Assembly: GCA_002189105.1 (NCBI GenBank) | Contig: NIOB01000001.1 | Location: forward strand, 1,054,001-1,118,000 | DNA length: 64,000 nt | Reading direction: 5' to 3' | Source of the DNA: Saccharibacillus soli | Lineage (GTDB): Bacteria > Bacillota > Bacilli > Paenibacillales > Paenibacillaceae | In this document: piece after piece, positions 46,367 to 54,508 of the stretch | How positions within the stretch are numbered: position 1 is the stretch's first letter | How the letters are laid out: each line of letters opens with the position of its first letter | The notes under the pieces: generated by a model | What the model was told of the DNA's origin: nothing | Databases searched by the model: none | Seen by the model: the letters and a program-made list of their open reading frames with translations, nothing else | Translations under genes and position numbers: made by a program

Positions 46367-48487
46367 ATGGCCAAATATCCGAAGACGGGGACAACGGCTT
46401 TATCGCAGCAAGATATTTATTTATTCCACGAAGGTACTTTTTTTCACAGCTATCGCATGTTCGGTGCTCATCTGACTACGGAAAAGGGACACCAGGGCGT
46501 AAGGTTCACGGTGTGGGCCCCTCATGCCGTCTCGGTTGGGGTGGCGATGGACCGCAATCATTGGGATGGAAGCCGCGACCCGCTTGAGTTGATCGCCGAT
46601 TCAGGTGGGATCTGGAGCGCTTTTATTGAAGGGGTTGCCTACGGTGATCTCTATAAATACGCAATCGAATCAAAGAGCGGCGAGAAGCTGCTCAAAGCGG
46701 ACCCCTACGCGGTATATGCCGAAGTTAGACCCCAGACCGCTTCTCGCGTCGGGTCAATTGAGGGTTATGAGTGGGGCGACCAAGCTTGGAGAAGAAAACG
46801 CCGTGCGCCTTATGCAAAGCCGGTTAATATCTACGAACTTCAACTGGGCACCTGGCGGCAAAAAGAAGACGGAACGTTTTATACATATCGGGAATTGGCG
46901 GACTTGTTAATCCCTTATGCCAAAGAAATGGGCTATACACATCTTGAATTTATGCCGCTGACCGAGTACCCGTACGACCTGTCATGGGGCTACCAAGCAA
47001 CGGGATATTTTGCACCGACCAGCCGCTATGGTGAAGCCAAAGATCTCATGTATCTGATTGACCGCTGCCACCAAGCTGACATTGGTGTGCTGCTCGATTG
47101 GGTGCCGGGACATTTTGCCAAGGATGCTCATGGCCTTCGCCAATTTGATGGAAGCCCGCTGTATGAATACGCCGATCCCATGCTGGCCGAGAAGCCCGGT
47201 TGGGGAACGCTATCTTTTGACTTTGGGAAGCCGGAGGTGCAGTCGTTCCTCATCTCCAGTGCCCTATATTGGTTGGAAGAGTTCCACTTTGATGGACTGC
47301 GCATTGATGCGGTCACCAGCATGCTTCGTCTGGACTTTGAGAAGCAGCGTCACCAGTGGCAGCCCAACGAACACGGTGGGGTGGAAAATGTCGATGCGAT
47401 TGAGTTTTTGCGCCAGCTTAATCGAACCGTGTTCCAATACCATCCGAACGCCATTATGGCTGCGGAAGAGTCCAGCGCCTGGCCGCAGGTCACGGCACCT
47501 GCACATGAAGGAGGGCTGGGTTTCAACTATAAATGGAATATGGGCTGGATGAACGACACACTCAAGTATGTAGAGTCCTGGTTCGATGAGCGACCGAATC
47601 TGCATAATTTGCTGACATTCCCGCTGGTCTATGCTCACTCCGAGAATTTTGTTCTGCCGCTGTCCCACGATGAAGTGGTTCATGGCAAGAAGTCTCTGCT
47701 TGACAAGATGCCAGGCACCTATGAGGAGAAGTTTGCGGGTCTAAGGCTGCTGCTTGGGTATCAGATCACGCATCCGGGCAAAAAACTCCTCTTCATGGGA
47801 GGAGAGTTCGGGCAGTTCATCGAATGGAAAGATGAGGAGCAGCTTGACTGGATTCTGCTGGACTATGAGGCCCATCGCAAGATGCAGGCTTATACGGCGG
47901 CACTGAATCATTTTTACCTGGGAGAGAAGGCACTCTGGGAGATCGATCATGAGTGGGCAGGGTATGACTGGATCAGTGCTTCGGATTCCAACCAGAGCGT
48001 CATCTCTTTTATGCGCAAAGGGAAAAAGCCGGGCGATACGTTGATGATTCTTATCAATTTCCGTCCGATCGCCTATGAGGATTACCGCATTGGTGTTGAT
48101 AAGCCTGGTGCATACCAAGAGGTGTTCAATAGTGACGATCTGCGATTTGGGGGTGGGGGCCTGCTAAATGAAGGGACTCTACGCGCGGAAAAAGGCAAAT
48201 GGCATGATCGGGACTATAATCTTGCGGTGAAGCTGCCCGCTCTGGGTATGGTGATCCTGAAAAAAAGTGGTCGTTCCTCCGAAACACTCGGTGTAACAAG
48301 CCGCACCAAAGCGTCGAAGCCTGCATCCAAAGCGAGCCAAAAAGCCGAATCTTCAGTAGAATCGATGGAGCTGGTCGCACCTAAAACCAAAAAGAAATCG
48401 GCGGCCAAATCGACTGGCGAAGCCAAGGCTGGCCAGCAGCCGGAAGCCGTAACTCCAACAGCCGCACGAAAGGGGAAAGCGAAATGA
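46367..48487 (+). CDS. glgB: 1,4-alpha-glucan branching enzyme with basic C-terminal tail
   Basis: 706 residues, ATG at 46367 (a GTG at 46358 is less well spaced from the GGGAG). N-terminal CBM48 ('GVRFTVWAPHAVSVGVAMDRNHWDG'), then GH13: 'HLEFMPLTEYPYDLSWGYQATGYFAPTSRYG', nucleophile Asp in FDGLRIDAV, acid Glu in MAAEESSAWP, and transition-state Asp in LSHDEVVHGK. Makes alpha-1,6 branches in glycogen. After the beta-sandwich end ('LPALGMVILKKS') a tail of about 80 residues rich in Lys, Ala and Ser follows, not usual for the family. ATGA overlap with glgA. Confidence 0.95.
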   Translation: MAKYPKTGTTALSQQDIYLFHEGTFFHSYRMFGAHLTTEKGHQGVRFTVWAPHAVSVGVAMDRNHWDGSRDPLELIADSGGIWSAFIEGVAYGDLYKYAIESKSGEKLLKADPYAVYAEVRPQTASRVGSIEGYEWGDQAWRRKRRAPYAKPVNIYELQLGTWRQKEDGTFYTYRELADLLIPYAKEMGYTHLEFMPLTEYPYDLSWGYQATGYFAPTSRYGEAKDLMYLIDRCHQADIGVLLDWVPGHFAKDAHGLRQFDGSPLYEYADPMLAEKPGWGTLSFDFGKPEVQSFLISSALYWLEEFHFDGLRIDAVTSMLRLDFEKQRHQWQPNEHGGVENVDAIEFLRQLNRTVFQYHPNAIMAAEESSAWPQVTAPAHEGGLGFNYKWNMGWMNDTLKYVESWFDERPNLHNLLTFPLVYAHSENFVLPLSHDEVVHGKKSLLDKMPGTYEEKFAGLRLLLGYQITHPGKKLLFMGGEFGQFIEWKDEEQLDWILLDYEAHRKMQAYTAALNHFYLGEKALWEIDHEWAGYDWISASDSNQSVISFMRKGKKPGDTLMILINFRPIAYEDYRIGVDKPGAYQEVFNSDDLRFGGGGLLNEGTLRAEKGKWHDRDYNLAVKLPALGMVILKKSGRSSETLGVTSRTKASKPASKASQKAESSVESMELVAPKTKKKSAAKSTGEAKAGQQPEAVTPTAARKGKAK

Positions 48488-49914
48488 AATTGCTATTTGC
48501 AGCCGCAGAAGCGGCACCATTTATGAAGACGGGCGGTCTGGCCGATGTGATCGGGGCTTTGCCCAGAGCGCTCAAGCAGGCAGGCGCAGACATTCGTGTC
48601 GTGATGCCCAAATACAAGGGGATTCCTGAAGCGTATACCGAAAAAATGGTTCATAAAGGGGTCACGTATGTGCAGCTTGGCTGGCGCAGCCAATACTGTG
48701 GGATTGAGGAATATGAAGACGACGGCATCCCGATCTATTTTGTAGACAATGAATTTTACTTTGGACGCGACGGTGTCTATGGATATGGGGATGACGGCGA
48801 ACGTTTCGCATTCTTCAGCAAGGCGATTCTGGACATCCTGCCGGAGATCGGATTTAAGCCGGATGTGATCCACTGCCACGATTGGCATACCGGCATGGTA
48901 CCGCTGCTGCTGAAGGACAAGTACGCACATGATCCTTTTTATGACAATATTCAGACGGTGTATACTATTCATAACCTGCTGTATCAAGGGGTGTTCCCTT
49001 ATGCGGTATTCGGTGAGCTGCTGGGTCTGGATAACCGGCACTTTACCGATGGGGGCGCGGAATACTATGGCAACGTCAACTTCATGAAAGCAGGCATTGT
49101 GTATTCCGACAAGGTAACGACGGTTAGCCCAACGTATGCCCATGAGATTCGTACCGCCTACTATGGATATGGGCTGGATGGTCTGCTGTCTTCGATTGGT
49201 GACAAGCTGGTCGGCATCGTAAACGGGATCGACACCAAAAGCTATAATCCCAACACGGACAAAGCACTGCATGCCCGCTACAAGAGCAGCCTGGCCAAGA
49301 AGCGTGAGAATAAGACAGCCCTTCAGGCCGAACTGGGGCTGCCAATTAATCTCAAGACGCCGATGATTGGTATTGTCTCGCGTCTGGTGGAGCCCAAGGG
49401 ATTGGATCTGGTCGTGCGTGTGCTGGATGAGCTGCTCTACGGCAGCGACGTACAGGTGGTGGTGCTGGGGACAGGCGAAGCGGGCTACGAAGAATGGTTC
49501 CGCCAAGCGGGTTATCGTCATCCGAATCAATTGTCGGTTCAGATTCGCTTCAGCGAGGCGCTGTCGCGTAATATTTATGCGGCCAGCGATATGTTCTTGA
49601 TGCCGTCGATGTTTGAGCCATGCGGGATCAGCCAGCTGCTTGCGATGCGCTACGGCAGTGTCCCGATCGTACGTGAGACGGGCGGATTGAATGATACCGT
49701 GCAGGCCTACAATGAATACACGGGCGAGGGGAATGGCTTCAGCTTCGCTTCCTATAATGCCCATGATATGCTGCATACCATCCGCCGGGCGATTGCTTTT
49801 TATCAGCAGGACGCGCATTGGAAGAAGATCGTGCAGAACGGCATGAGCGCAGACTTCAGCTGGCTCGCTTCTGCCAAGGAATATCTGAATATCTACGAGC
49901 AGCTTCGTGCGTAG
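48484..49914 (+). CDS. glgA: Glycogen synthase (ADP-glucose, GT5)
   Basis: 476 residues, translationally coupled to glgB. Elongates glycogen with ADP-glucose. The KTGGLADVIGALPRAL motif (about residues 15-30) binds ADP-glucose. Also seen are 'VIHCHDWHTGMVPLLL', 'TIHNLLYQGVF', 'VNGIDTKSYNPNTD' and the C-terminal GT-B signature 'PSMFEPCGISQLLAMRYGSVPIVRETGGLNDTV'. A terminator follows. Confidence 0.96.
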   Translation: MKLLFAAAEAAPFMKTGGLADVIGALPRALKQAGADIRVVMPKYKGIPEAYTEKMVHKGVTYVQLGWRSQYCGIEEYEDDGIPIYFVDNEFYFGRDGVYGYGDDGERFAFFSKAILDILPEIGFKPDVIHCHDWHTGMVPLLLKDKYAHDPFYDNIQTVYTIHNLLYQGVFPYAVFGELLGLDNRHFTDGGAEYYGNVNFMKAGIVYSDKVTTVSPTYAHEIRTAYYGYGLDGLLSSIGDKLVGIVNGIDTKSYNPNTDKALHARYKSSLAKKRENKTALQAELGLPINLKTPMIGIVSRLVEPKGLDLVVRVLDELLYGSDVQVVVLGTGEAGYEEWFRQAGYRHPNQLSVQIRFSEALSRNIYAASDMFLMPSMFEPCGISQLLAMRYGSVPIVRETGGLNDTVQAYNEYTGEGNGFSFASYNAHDMLHTIRRAIAFYQQDAHWKKIVQNGMSADFSWLASAKEYLNIYEQLRA

Positions 49915-49960
49915 GGGATACCTTTTGCGGGGCAGCGTGATGCAGCGAATATAACAGGGT

Positions 49961-49998
49961 AAAAAAGACCGGCAGCCCAAGCGCTGTCGGTCTTTTTA
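49961..49998 (+). terminator. Terminator of glgBA
   Basis: AAAAAGACCGGCAG / CTGTCGGTCTTTTT hairpin with a short loop. Confidence 0.88.
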
Positions 49999-50107
49999 TC
50001 TGCGCAAAAAGGCTTGTCAAAAAGTGCCGCAGCCTTCACAATAAAAAGGGAACGATAGTTCGTATAACCGAGAATCTGTACCATAAAAGTTGAGGAGGCG
50101 AAAGAGC

Positions 50108-50494
50108 ATGACAGCCAAGCCACAGGAAGTATTTGCCGAATACCTGGACAAGATCGATGATCCGCTGCAAAAAGAACGCCTGGAGCATGTCTTGAACTGG
50201 GTTCACGATACCTTCCCTGATCTGGGGATGCGTATCGCTTGGAACCAGCCGATGTTCACCGATCACGAGACGTTTATTATTGCGTTTAGCACAGCCAAGG
50301 CGCATATGTCGGTCGCTCCCGAGATGCCGGTGATCGAGCGTTTTGCCAATCAAATTGTTCAGGCAGGTTATACGCATACCAATCAGCTGTTTCGCATCCC
50401 TTGGAAGATTCCGGTCGATTATGAGCTGTTGAAAGAGATCATCGAGTTTAACCGTGCGGATAAGGCTGAATGTACAACGTTCTGGAGAAAATAG
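50108..50494 (+). CDS. DUF1801 (YdhG/Fra-like) protein
   Basis: 128 residues, ATG at 50108 with GAGGAGGCG upstream. Pattern of the DUF1801 fold: 'VFAEYLDKIDDPLQKERLEHVLNWVHDTFPDLGMRIAWNQPMFTDHETFIIAF' and 'APEMPVIERFANQIVQAGYTHTNQLFRIPWKIPVDYELLKEIIEFNRAD'. Relatives are YdhG and the iron-chaperone-like Fra protein of B. subtilis; iron binding here is inferred only. Confidence 0.86.
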   Translation: MTAKPQEVFAEYLDKIDDPLQKERLEHVLNWVHDTFPDLGMRIAWNQPMFTDHETFIIAFSTAKAHMSVAPEMPVIERFANQIVQAGYTHTNQLFRIPWKIPVDYELLKEIIEFNRADKAECTTFWRK

Positions 50495-50530
50495 CGCCAA
50501 ACCACGCCGTACCTAATACAACCAACGCAC

Positions 50531-50557
50531 AAAAGGACGGGATTCCCCGTCCTTTTT
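50531..50557. terminator. Terminator of the DUF1801 gene
   Basis: AAAGGACGGG / CCCGTCCTTTTT, tight loop ATTC and T-run. Confidence 0.9.
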
Positions 50558-50581
50558 CGTTGGGCTGTTGTCGAACTGTGA

Positions 50582-50785
50582 CTAGGCCGTGTTTTCAAAC
50601 CTGCTGATGTGCATCTTTTACCGCCTTTTCGCGCTCCATTGGACTCGTACCTGAAACGTGTACGATTCCAGCAACGCTACGTCACTTTCCTTTGACGTGC
50701 CCCGGCACGCCTTCAGAAAAGTTCCTTGTTTAGCACGAAAATTCGGCAAAATCTGCTTCCATCGAGGTTTGAAGACACGCCCTAG
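50582..50785. mobile_element. Miniature inverted-repeat element, copy A (204 bp)
   Basis: Terminal inverted repeats of 21 bp (50582-50602 and 50765-50785, 19 of 21 paired) begin with CTAGGCCGTGT and end in ACACGCCCTAG. No frame inside looks like a transposase. Its interior is shared with copy B at 52803-52968, including an identical 21-base core (50694-50714 here) and the stretch GATGTGCATCTTT. CTAG at both ends could be a target-site duplication. Confidence 0.8.
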
Positions 50786-51027
50786 AATGGACTGAAATAG
50801 TAGACCAACATGAACAATGCCGTTTTTAAGCCGGTCTTGACTGAACCTCGATCCATCCATCTTAGCGTCGCCAATACTGACAAGACAATGGCTGACATTG
50901 AAACCACGAAGAACATGTCGGCCCGCCTCCTTCCGCCTCCCGGTGATTTGCATGAACCACTAAGGACAAATAACCAGAACAGACGCGGGAAAAACGGCTG
51001 TAATATATTTGTAAGAAAGCGCTTCAT
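50782..51027 (-). CDS. Small membrane protein coupled to the amylase gene
   Basis: 81 residues. The ATG at 51027 overlaps the amylase stop (ATGA), the pattern of translational coupling. Two hydrophobic helices (about residues 10-24 and 37-55), a basic middle ('GGGRRRADMF') and a third hydrophobic end ('TALFMLVYYFSPF'). No family recognised. Its TAG stop at 50782-50784 lies inside the right terminal repeat of the adjacent miniature element, so the natural C-terminus may have been changed by that insertion. Confidence 0.5.
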   Translation of the reverse strand: MKRFLTNILQPFFPRLFWLFVLSGSCKSPGGGRRRADMFFVVSMSAIVLSVLATLRWMDRGSVKTGLKTALFMLVYYFSPF

Positions 51028-52772
51028 TTTTGCAGATTTCGGTATAGAATTCGATAGCCATAGGCATCAAGCGGGATGGAGAGCAGGCCTCCGGAAGTCG
51101 GGATCTGCTGCCGGGTCATCGTATCGCGCCAATCGTCCGTTTCCATGGGATGGGACAGGATAATCGGACGATCCGTGTTATTCATCCAGATAGTGAAGTG
51201 AATCTGCTCGTCGATCCGTTCATAGATGATACAGGGAGTTCCCGGCTCTGCCATGAGGAAGCGGAAGCGACCGCCGCGCAGGGCGGGGTTGCTCTTGCGC
51301 AGCGAGATCATCAGACGATAGAAATCGTACAGATCCCGATCCTGTCGTTCCTCGTCCCACTCCATACACTTGCGGCAGTCCGGGTCGGGCCCGCCCTGTA
51401 AGCCCACTTCATCGCCATAGAAGATACAGGGCGTTCCCATGTAGGTAAACAAGAAGACGATAGCCAGCTTGAGCTTGCGTTTGTCCCCGCCCAGTCGCGT
51501 CAGCAGGCGAGGGGTGTCATGGCTGCACAGCATATTGAACACCACTTCATTCGTCTGCTGCGGATAGCGCATCAGCAGACTGCTCATATGGCTGGAGAAC
51601 TGATAGCCATCCATGCCGCCACCGAAGAACGCCAAGACCTTGTCGGAAAAAGGGTAGTTCATCACCGAATCAAACTGATCGCCCATCAGCCAGGACAGCG
51701 AGTCACTCCAGACTTCACCGACCAGATAAGCATCCGGCTTGGCTGTTTTGACCACGTCACGAAACTCGCGCCAGAAATGATGATCGACTTCATCGGCTAC
51801 ATCCAGCCTCCAGCCATCGACGCCAATCTCCTTGATCCAATATTGCGCAACTCCCAGCAGATATTTGCGAACCTCTTCATGGGCTGTATTAAACTTGGGC
51901 ATGTTCGCGTAGAAACCGAAAGTGTCGTAGGTCGGAATCCCATCTTGGATCGCCAACGGAAATTCGTTAACATGGAACCAATCCGCATAGAGCGAATAGG
52001 GTCCCTTGGCCACCACGTCCCGAAAGGGCGGGAATTGATCGCTGCAATGATTAAACACAGCGTCGAGAATAACCCGGATGCCCTTCTCATGACAGGCTTC
52101 AACCAGACGTTTGAGCAGCATGCTGTCACCCAGATGCGGATCAATGGTCTTGTAATCCAGCGTGTCGTATTTGTGATACGAGTTGGCGGTGAAGACCGGC
52201 GTGAAATAGATGGCATTGATCCCCAGTTCAGCCAGGTAATCCAGATGGTTCAGCACTCCTTGAAGATCGCCGCCGAAATGGTCGGTTAGCGTGGGCTGTC
52301 CGCCCCATGGCAGCGTGCCGGGTGGATCGTTGGACGGATCACCATTGGCAAAGCGATCCGGCATGATCTGATAGAAGATCGCCTTTTTGGCCCATTCCGG
52401 TGCCGTGAACAAATCGACTGCATGGATATAGGGAAACTCGTAAAATCCTCCGGTAGGGGTGGGGAATCCGTTATGAAATTCATTGTCCGATTTAAATAGG
52501 GTCTCGCTGCCTGAATTCAATCGGAATATGTAAGCGACCCGTTTGAACTTGGGACGTACCGGGCCTTCCCAGTAATCAAAATATTCATCCGTGGCGGCTT
52601 TCTCCAGTTCGACCTCAAAATACGTCCGATTCCAATCATATTTATCGCCGGTCAGGGCCGTCACTCGATCGACATCATTTTTCTTCGTGCGAAAACGCAG
52701 GTGAATGGTGTGCAGATCGTAGGAATACGCCCATTTGTCGCGTGGTACATGGTACATGGCTTCCCGAAACAT
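51024..52772 (-). CDS. GH13 alpha-glycosidase (neopullulanase / cyclomaltodextrinase-like)
   Basis: 582 residues, no signal peptide, so cytoplasmic. N-terminal domain (about 1-125; 'MYHVPRDKWAYSYDLHTIHLRFRTKKND') is the CBM34-type extension of the neopullulanase group. Catalytic barrel: 'IFYQIMPDRFANGDPSND', 'GINAIYFTPVFTANSYHKYDT', 'VILDAVFNHCSDQFPPF', nucleophile Asp in DGWRLDVADEVD, acid Glu in LVGEVWSDS and 'MLCSHDTPRLLTRLGGD'. Degrades maltodextrins or cyclodextrins. Flanked on both sides by related miniature elements. Confidence 0.93.
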   Translation of the reverse strand: MFREAMYHVPRDKWAYSYDLHTIHLRFRTKKNDVDRVTALTGDKYDWNRTYFEVELEKAATDEYFDYWEGPVRPKFKRVAYIFRLNSGSETLFKSDNEFHNGFPTPTGGFYEFPYIHAVDLFTAPEWAKKAIFYQIMPDRFANGDPSNDPPGTLPWGGQPTLTDHFGGDLQGVLNHLDYLAELGINAIYFTPVFTANSYHKYDTLDYKTIDPHLGDSMLLKRLVEACHEKGIRVILDAVFNHCSDQFPPFRDVVAKGPYSLYADWFHVNEFPLAIQDGIPTYDTFGFYANMPKFNTAHEEVRKYLLGVAQYWIKEIGVDGWRLDVADEVDHHFWREFRDVVKTAKPDAYLVGEVWSDSLSWLMGDQFDSVMNYPFSDKVLAFFGGGMDGYQFSSHMSSLLMRYPQQTNEVVFNMLCSHDTPRLLTRLGGDKRKLKLAIVFLFTYMGTPCIFYGDEVGLQGGPDPDCRKCMEWDEERQDRDLYDFYRLMISLRKSNPALRGGRFRFLMAEPGTPCIIYERIDEQIHFTIWMNNTDRPIILSHPMETDDWRDTMTRQQIPTSGGLLSIPLDAYGYRILYRNLQK

Positions 52773-52802
52773 GGAGAATCGCTCCTTTATTCACGGATCG
52801 AA

Positions 52803-52968
52803 CTAGGGCGTGTACGCAAACTTAACGATGTGCATCTTTAGTCGCCTTTTCGCCCTCTACGGCGTCAATGCCCCTCGACGTGCCCCGGCACGCCTTCGGA
52901 ACCTTTCCTTGTAGAACCCGAAAATTCGCTTAAATCTGCTGCCCTCGAAGTTCGCGTACACGCCTTGG
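52803..52968. mobile_element. Miniature inverted-repeat element, copy B (166 bp)
   Basis: Terminal repeats 52803-52823 (CTAGGGCGTGTACGC...) and 52948-52968 (...GCGTACACGCCTTGG) pair at 18 of 21 positions. The interior has the same 21-base core as copy A (52877-52897) and shares GATGTGCATCTTTA and CGCCTTTTCG. It lacks a transposase. It occupies most of the 320-base gap between the amylase start and the M20 gene. Confidence 0.8.
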
Positions 52969-53049
52969 ATTGTAAAAAGTTCCCCAGCAGCAAAAAGATG
53001 GATGTTATTACCCGGGATGGACAAGCCGTGAAACCCTTGCTTCAACAAG

Positions 53050-53083
53050 AAACCCGCCTCTACATCAAGTAGAGACGGGCTGG
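53050..53083 (-). terminator. Terminator of the M20 amidohydrolase gene
   Basis: Read on the minus strand, GCCCGTCTCTAC pairs with GTAGAGGCGGGT around a 5-base loop, followed by TTTCTTG. It ends about 10 bases past the stop. Confidence 0.7.
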
Positions 53084-53092
53084 GCAGACGAA

Positions 53093-54301
53093 TTAAAGCG
53101 AAGGGGTAGAAACAGTTTCAGAGGAACGAGCGGCCTGCTGCGTGAACTCTTCACGGACTTTTTGCAGCAGACCGGGTACGGTCAAGGTATCATAAGCAGT
53201 GCCTGCCAGCATCTTGGCTCCAAAGATCATGGCTTCATACGCTGCATCCTGCTGGGCCCGATCACGGAATCCGATGCTGTGCAGTTCATGACGTTCATAC
53301 ACAACCTGGATATAAGGATGAATGGCCGGGCAGCGGGTGGACACATTGCCCACATCGGCCGAGCCGCCGTTTTCCGGAGCCTGGATGGAAGAAGGTTCAA
53401 TGCCGGCTTCGATCAGATTGCGTGTGAACGTGTCGGACAAGGTCTCGTTCGTAATCAGTTCATCATACGAATATTCGTAATTGGATACCTTCAGCTCACA
53501 TCCGGTCTGCAGGGCGGCGCCTTCGGCAATCCGGCGAACTTTGCCCACCAATTCGTTGGTATAGGGACGGTCGGCGGAACGAATGTAGAACTGCGCCGAC
53601 GCATAATCAGGAATGATATTGGCCGCGACACCACCATGGTTGATAATGCCGTGAATCCGCGCATCCATGCGGGTCTGCTGACGCAGCGCATTGATGCCGT
53701 TAAATAGCTGAAGCACAGCATCCAAAGCGTTAATTCCGGATTCGGGACTTGCCGCAGCATGCGAAGCCTTGCCATAGAATTCGTATTGGATCGCGTCCAT
53801 CGCCAAGGCACTACCCGACTTTTGGAACGCATAATACGGATGAGCCATCAGCGCGAAGTCACAGTCGTCGAACAGACCCGCATCGGCCATGGTGACCTTG
53901 GCACCTCGGGTCTCCTCCGCAGGCGTACCATAGACTCGCAGCGTACCGCCCAGCTCTCCGATGATCTCCTGGAGTCCGATGGCTGCGCCGAGGCTCATCG
54001 TACAGATTAGATGATGTCCGCAGGCGTGGCCGATCTCGGGCAGCGCGTCGTATTCGCACAGCAGGGCAACGGTAGGTCCGGGTTTATCCGAGCGAAATGT
54101 ACCGATAAAGGCCGTTTCGATGCCCAGGACAGGCGCTTCCACCTCAAACCCGTGTTCAATCAGCGATTGTCTAAGGCGGGCGGAAGCTTTAAACTCTTCA
54201 TTTCCCAACTCCGGGTTTTGCGCAATGTAGACCGCAATTTCTGTTAATTCTGAGGCGCATGCATCAATTGTGGACGCAATACGCTGTTTATTATTCATCA
54301 T
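53093..54301 (-). CDS. M20-family amidohydrolase (AbgB-like)
   Basis: 402 residues from the ATG at 54301 (GGGAG upstream); the frame extends to 54337. Metal-binding and fold motifs: 'LLCEYDALPEIGHACGHHLICTMS' (Asp, His, His), 'GTPAEETRGAKVTMADAGLFDDCDFALMAHP' with the catalytic Glu pair, and 'FYGKASHAAASPESGINALDAVLQLFNGINALRQ'. This is the aminoacylase / p-aminobenzoyl-glutamate hydrolase group. It cleaves an N-acyl amino acid or short peptide. It is divergent from an amino-acid ABC importer, which may relate to its product. Confidence 0.9.
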   Translation of the reverse strand: MMNNKQRIASTIDACASELTEIAVYIAQNPELGNEEFKASARLRQSLIEHGFEVEAPVLGIETAFIGTFRSDKPGPTVALLCEYDALPEIGHACGHHLICTMSLGAAIGLQEIIGELGGTLRVYGTPAEETRGAKVTMADAGLFDDCDFALMAHPYYAFQKSGSALAMDAIQYEFYGKASHAAASPESGINALDAVLQLFNGINALRQQTRMDARIHGIINHGGVAANIIPDYASAQFYIRSADRPYTNELVGKVRRIAEGAALQTGCELKVSNYEYSYDELITNETLSDTFTRNLIEAGIEPSSIQAPENGGSADVGNVSTRCPAIHPYIQVVYERHELHSIGFRDRAQQDAAYEAMIFGAKMLAGTAYDTLTVPGLLQKVREEFTQQAARSSETVSTPSL

Positions 54302-54440
54302 GGCAAACGCTCCCTGCTTCTTCTCATTTCGTTCCAAAGTCTATCACGCAGGCGAAACGTTTTCAATGTGGGCGCGGGTTTGTGATGAATGGAACAACTT
54401 TGTGAACTTAAAAAAAGTACGCGACAAAGAGACAATAGTG

Positions 54441-54469
54441 TTGTATAAATATGAGTATCGTTTTATAAT
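54441..54469 (+). promoter_or_regulatory. Promoter of the amino-acid ABC transporter operon
   Basis: TTGTAT (54441-54446), 17-base spacer, TATAAT (54464-54469), 40 bases before the chosen TTG start. Confidence 0.75.
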
Positions 54470-54508
54470 GATGACTTGTCATTTTATTGGAGAAGTGGAG
54501 AGAGGGCA

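Noticed and set aside
48493-49980. A long open frame antisense to glgA (about 495 codons)
   Set aside because: glgA is unmistakable on the other strand; the antisense product has no domain pattern.
50618-50953. Frames in and beside the miniature element A
   Set aside because: They span the terminal repeat and non-coding interior and look like element sequence, not genes; only the 81-aa frame ending in the TIR was kept.
50582-52968. Calling the amylase region a complete composite transposon
   Set aside because: No transposase gene and no matched outer target duplication were seen; the two flanking elements are small and non-autonomous, so only a finding was recorded.
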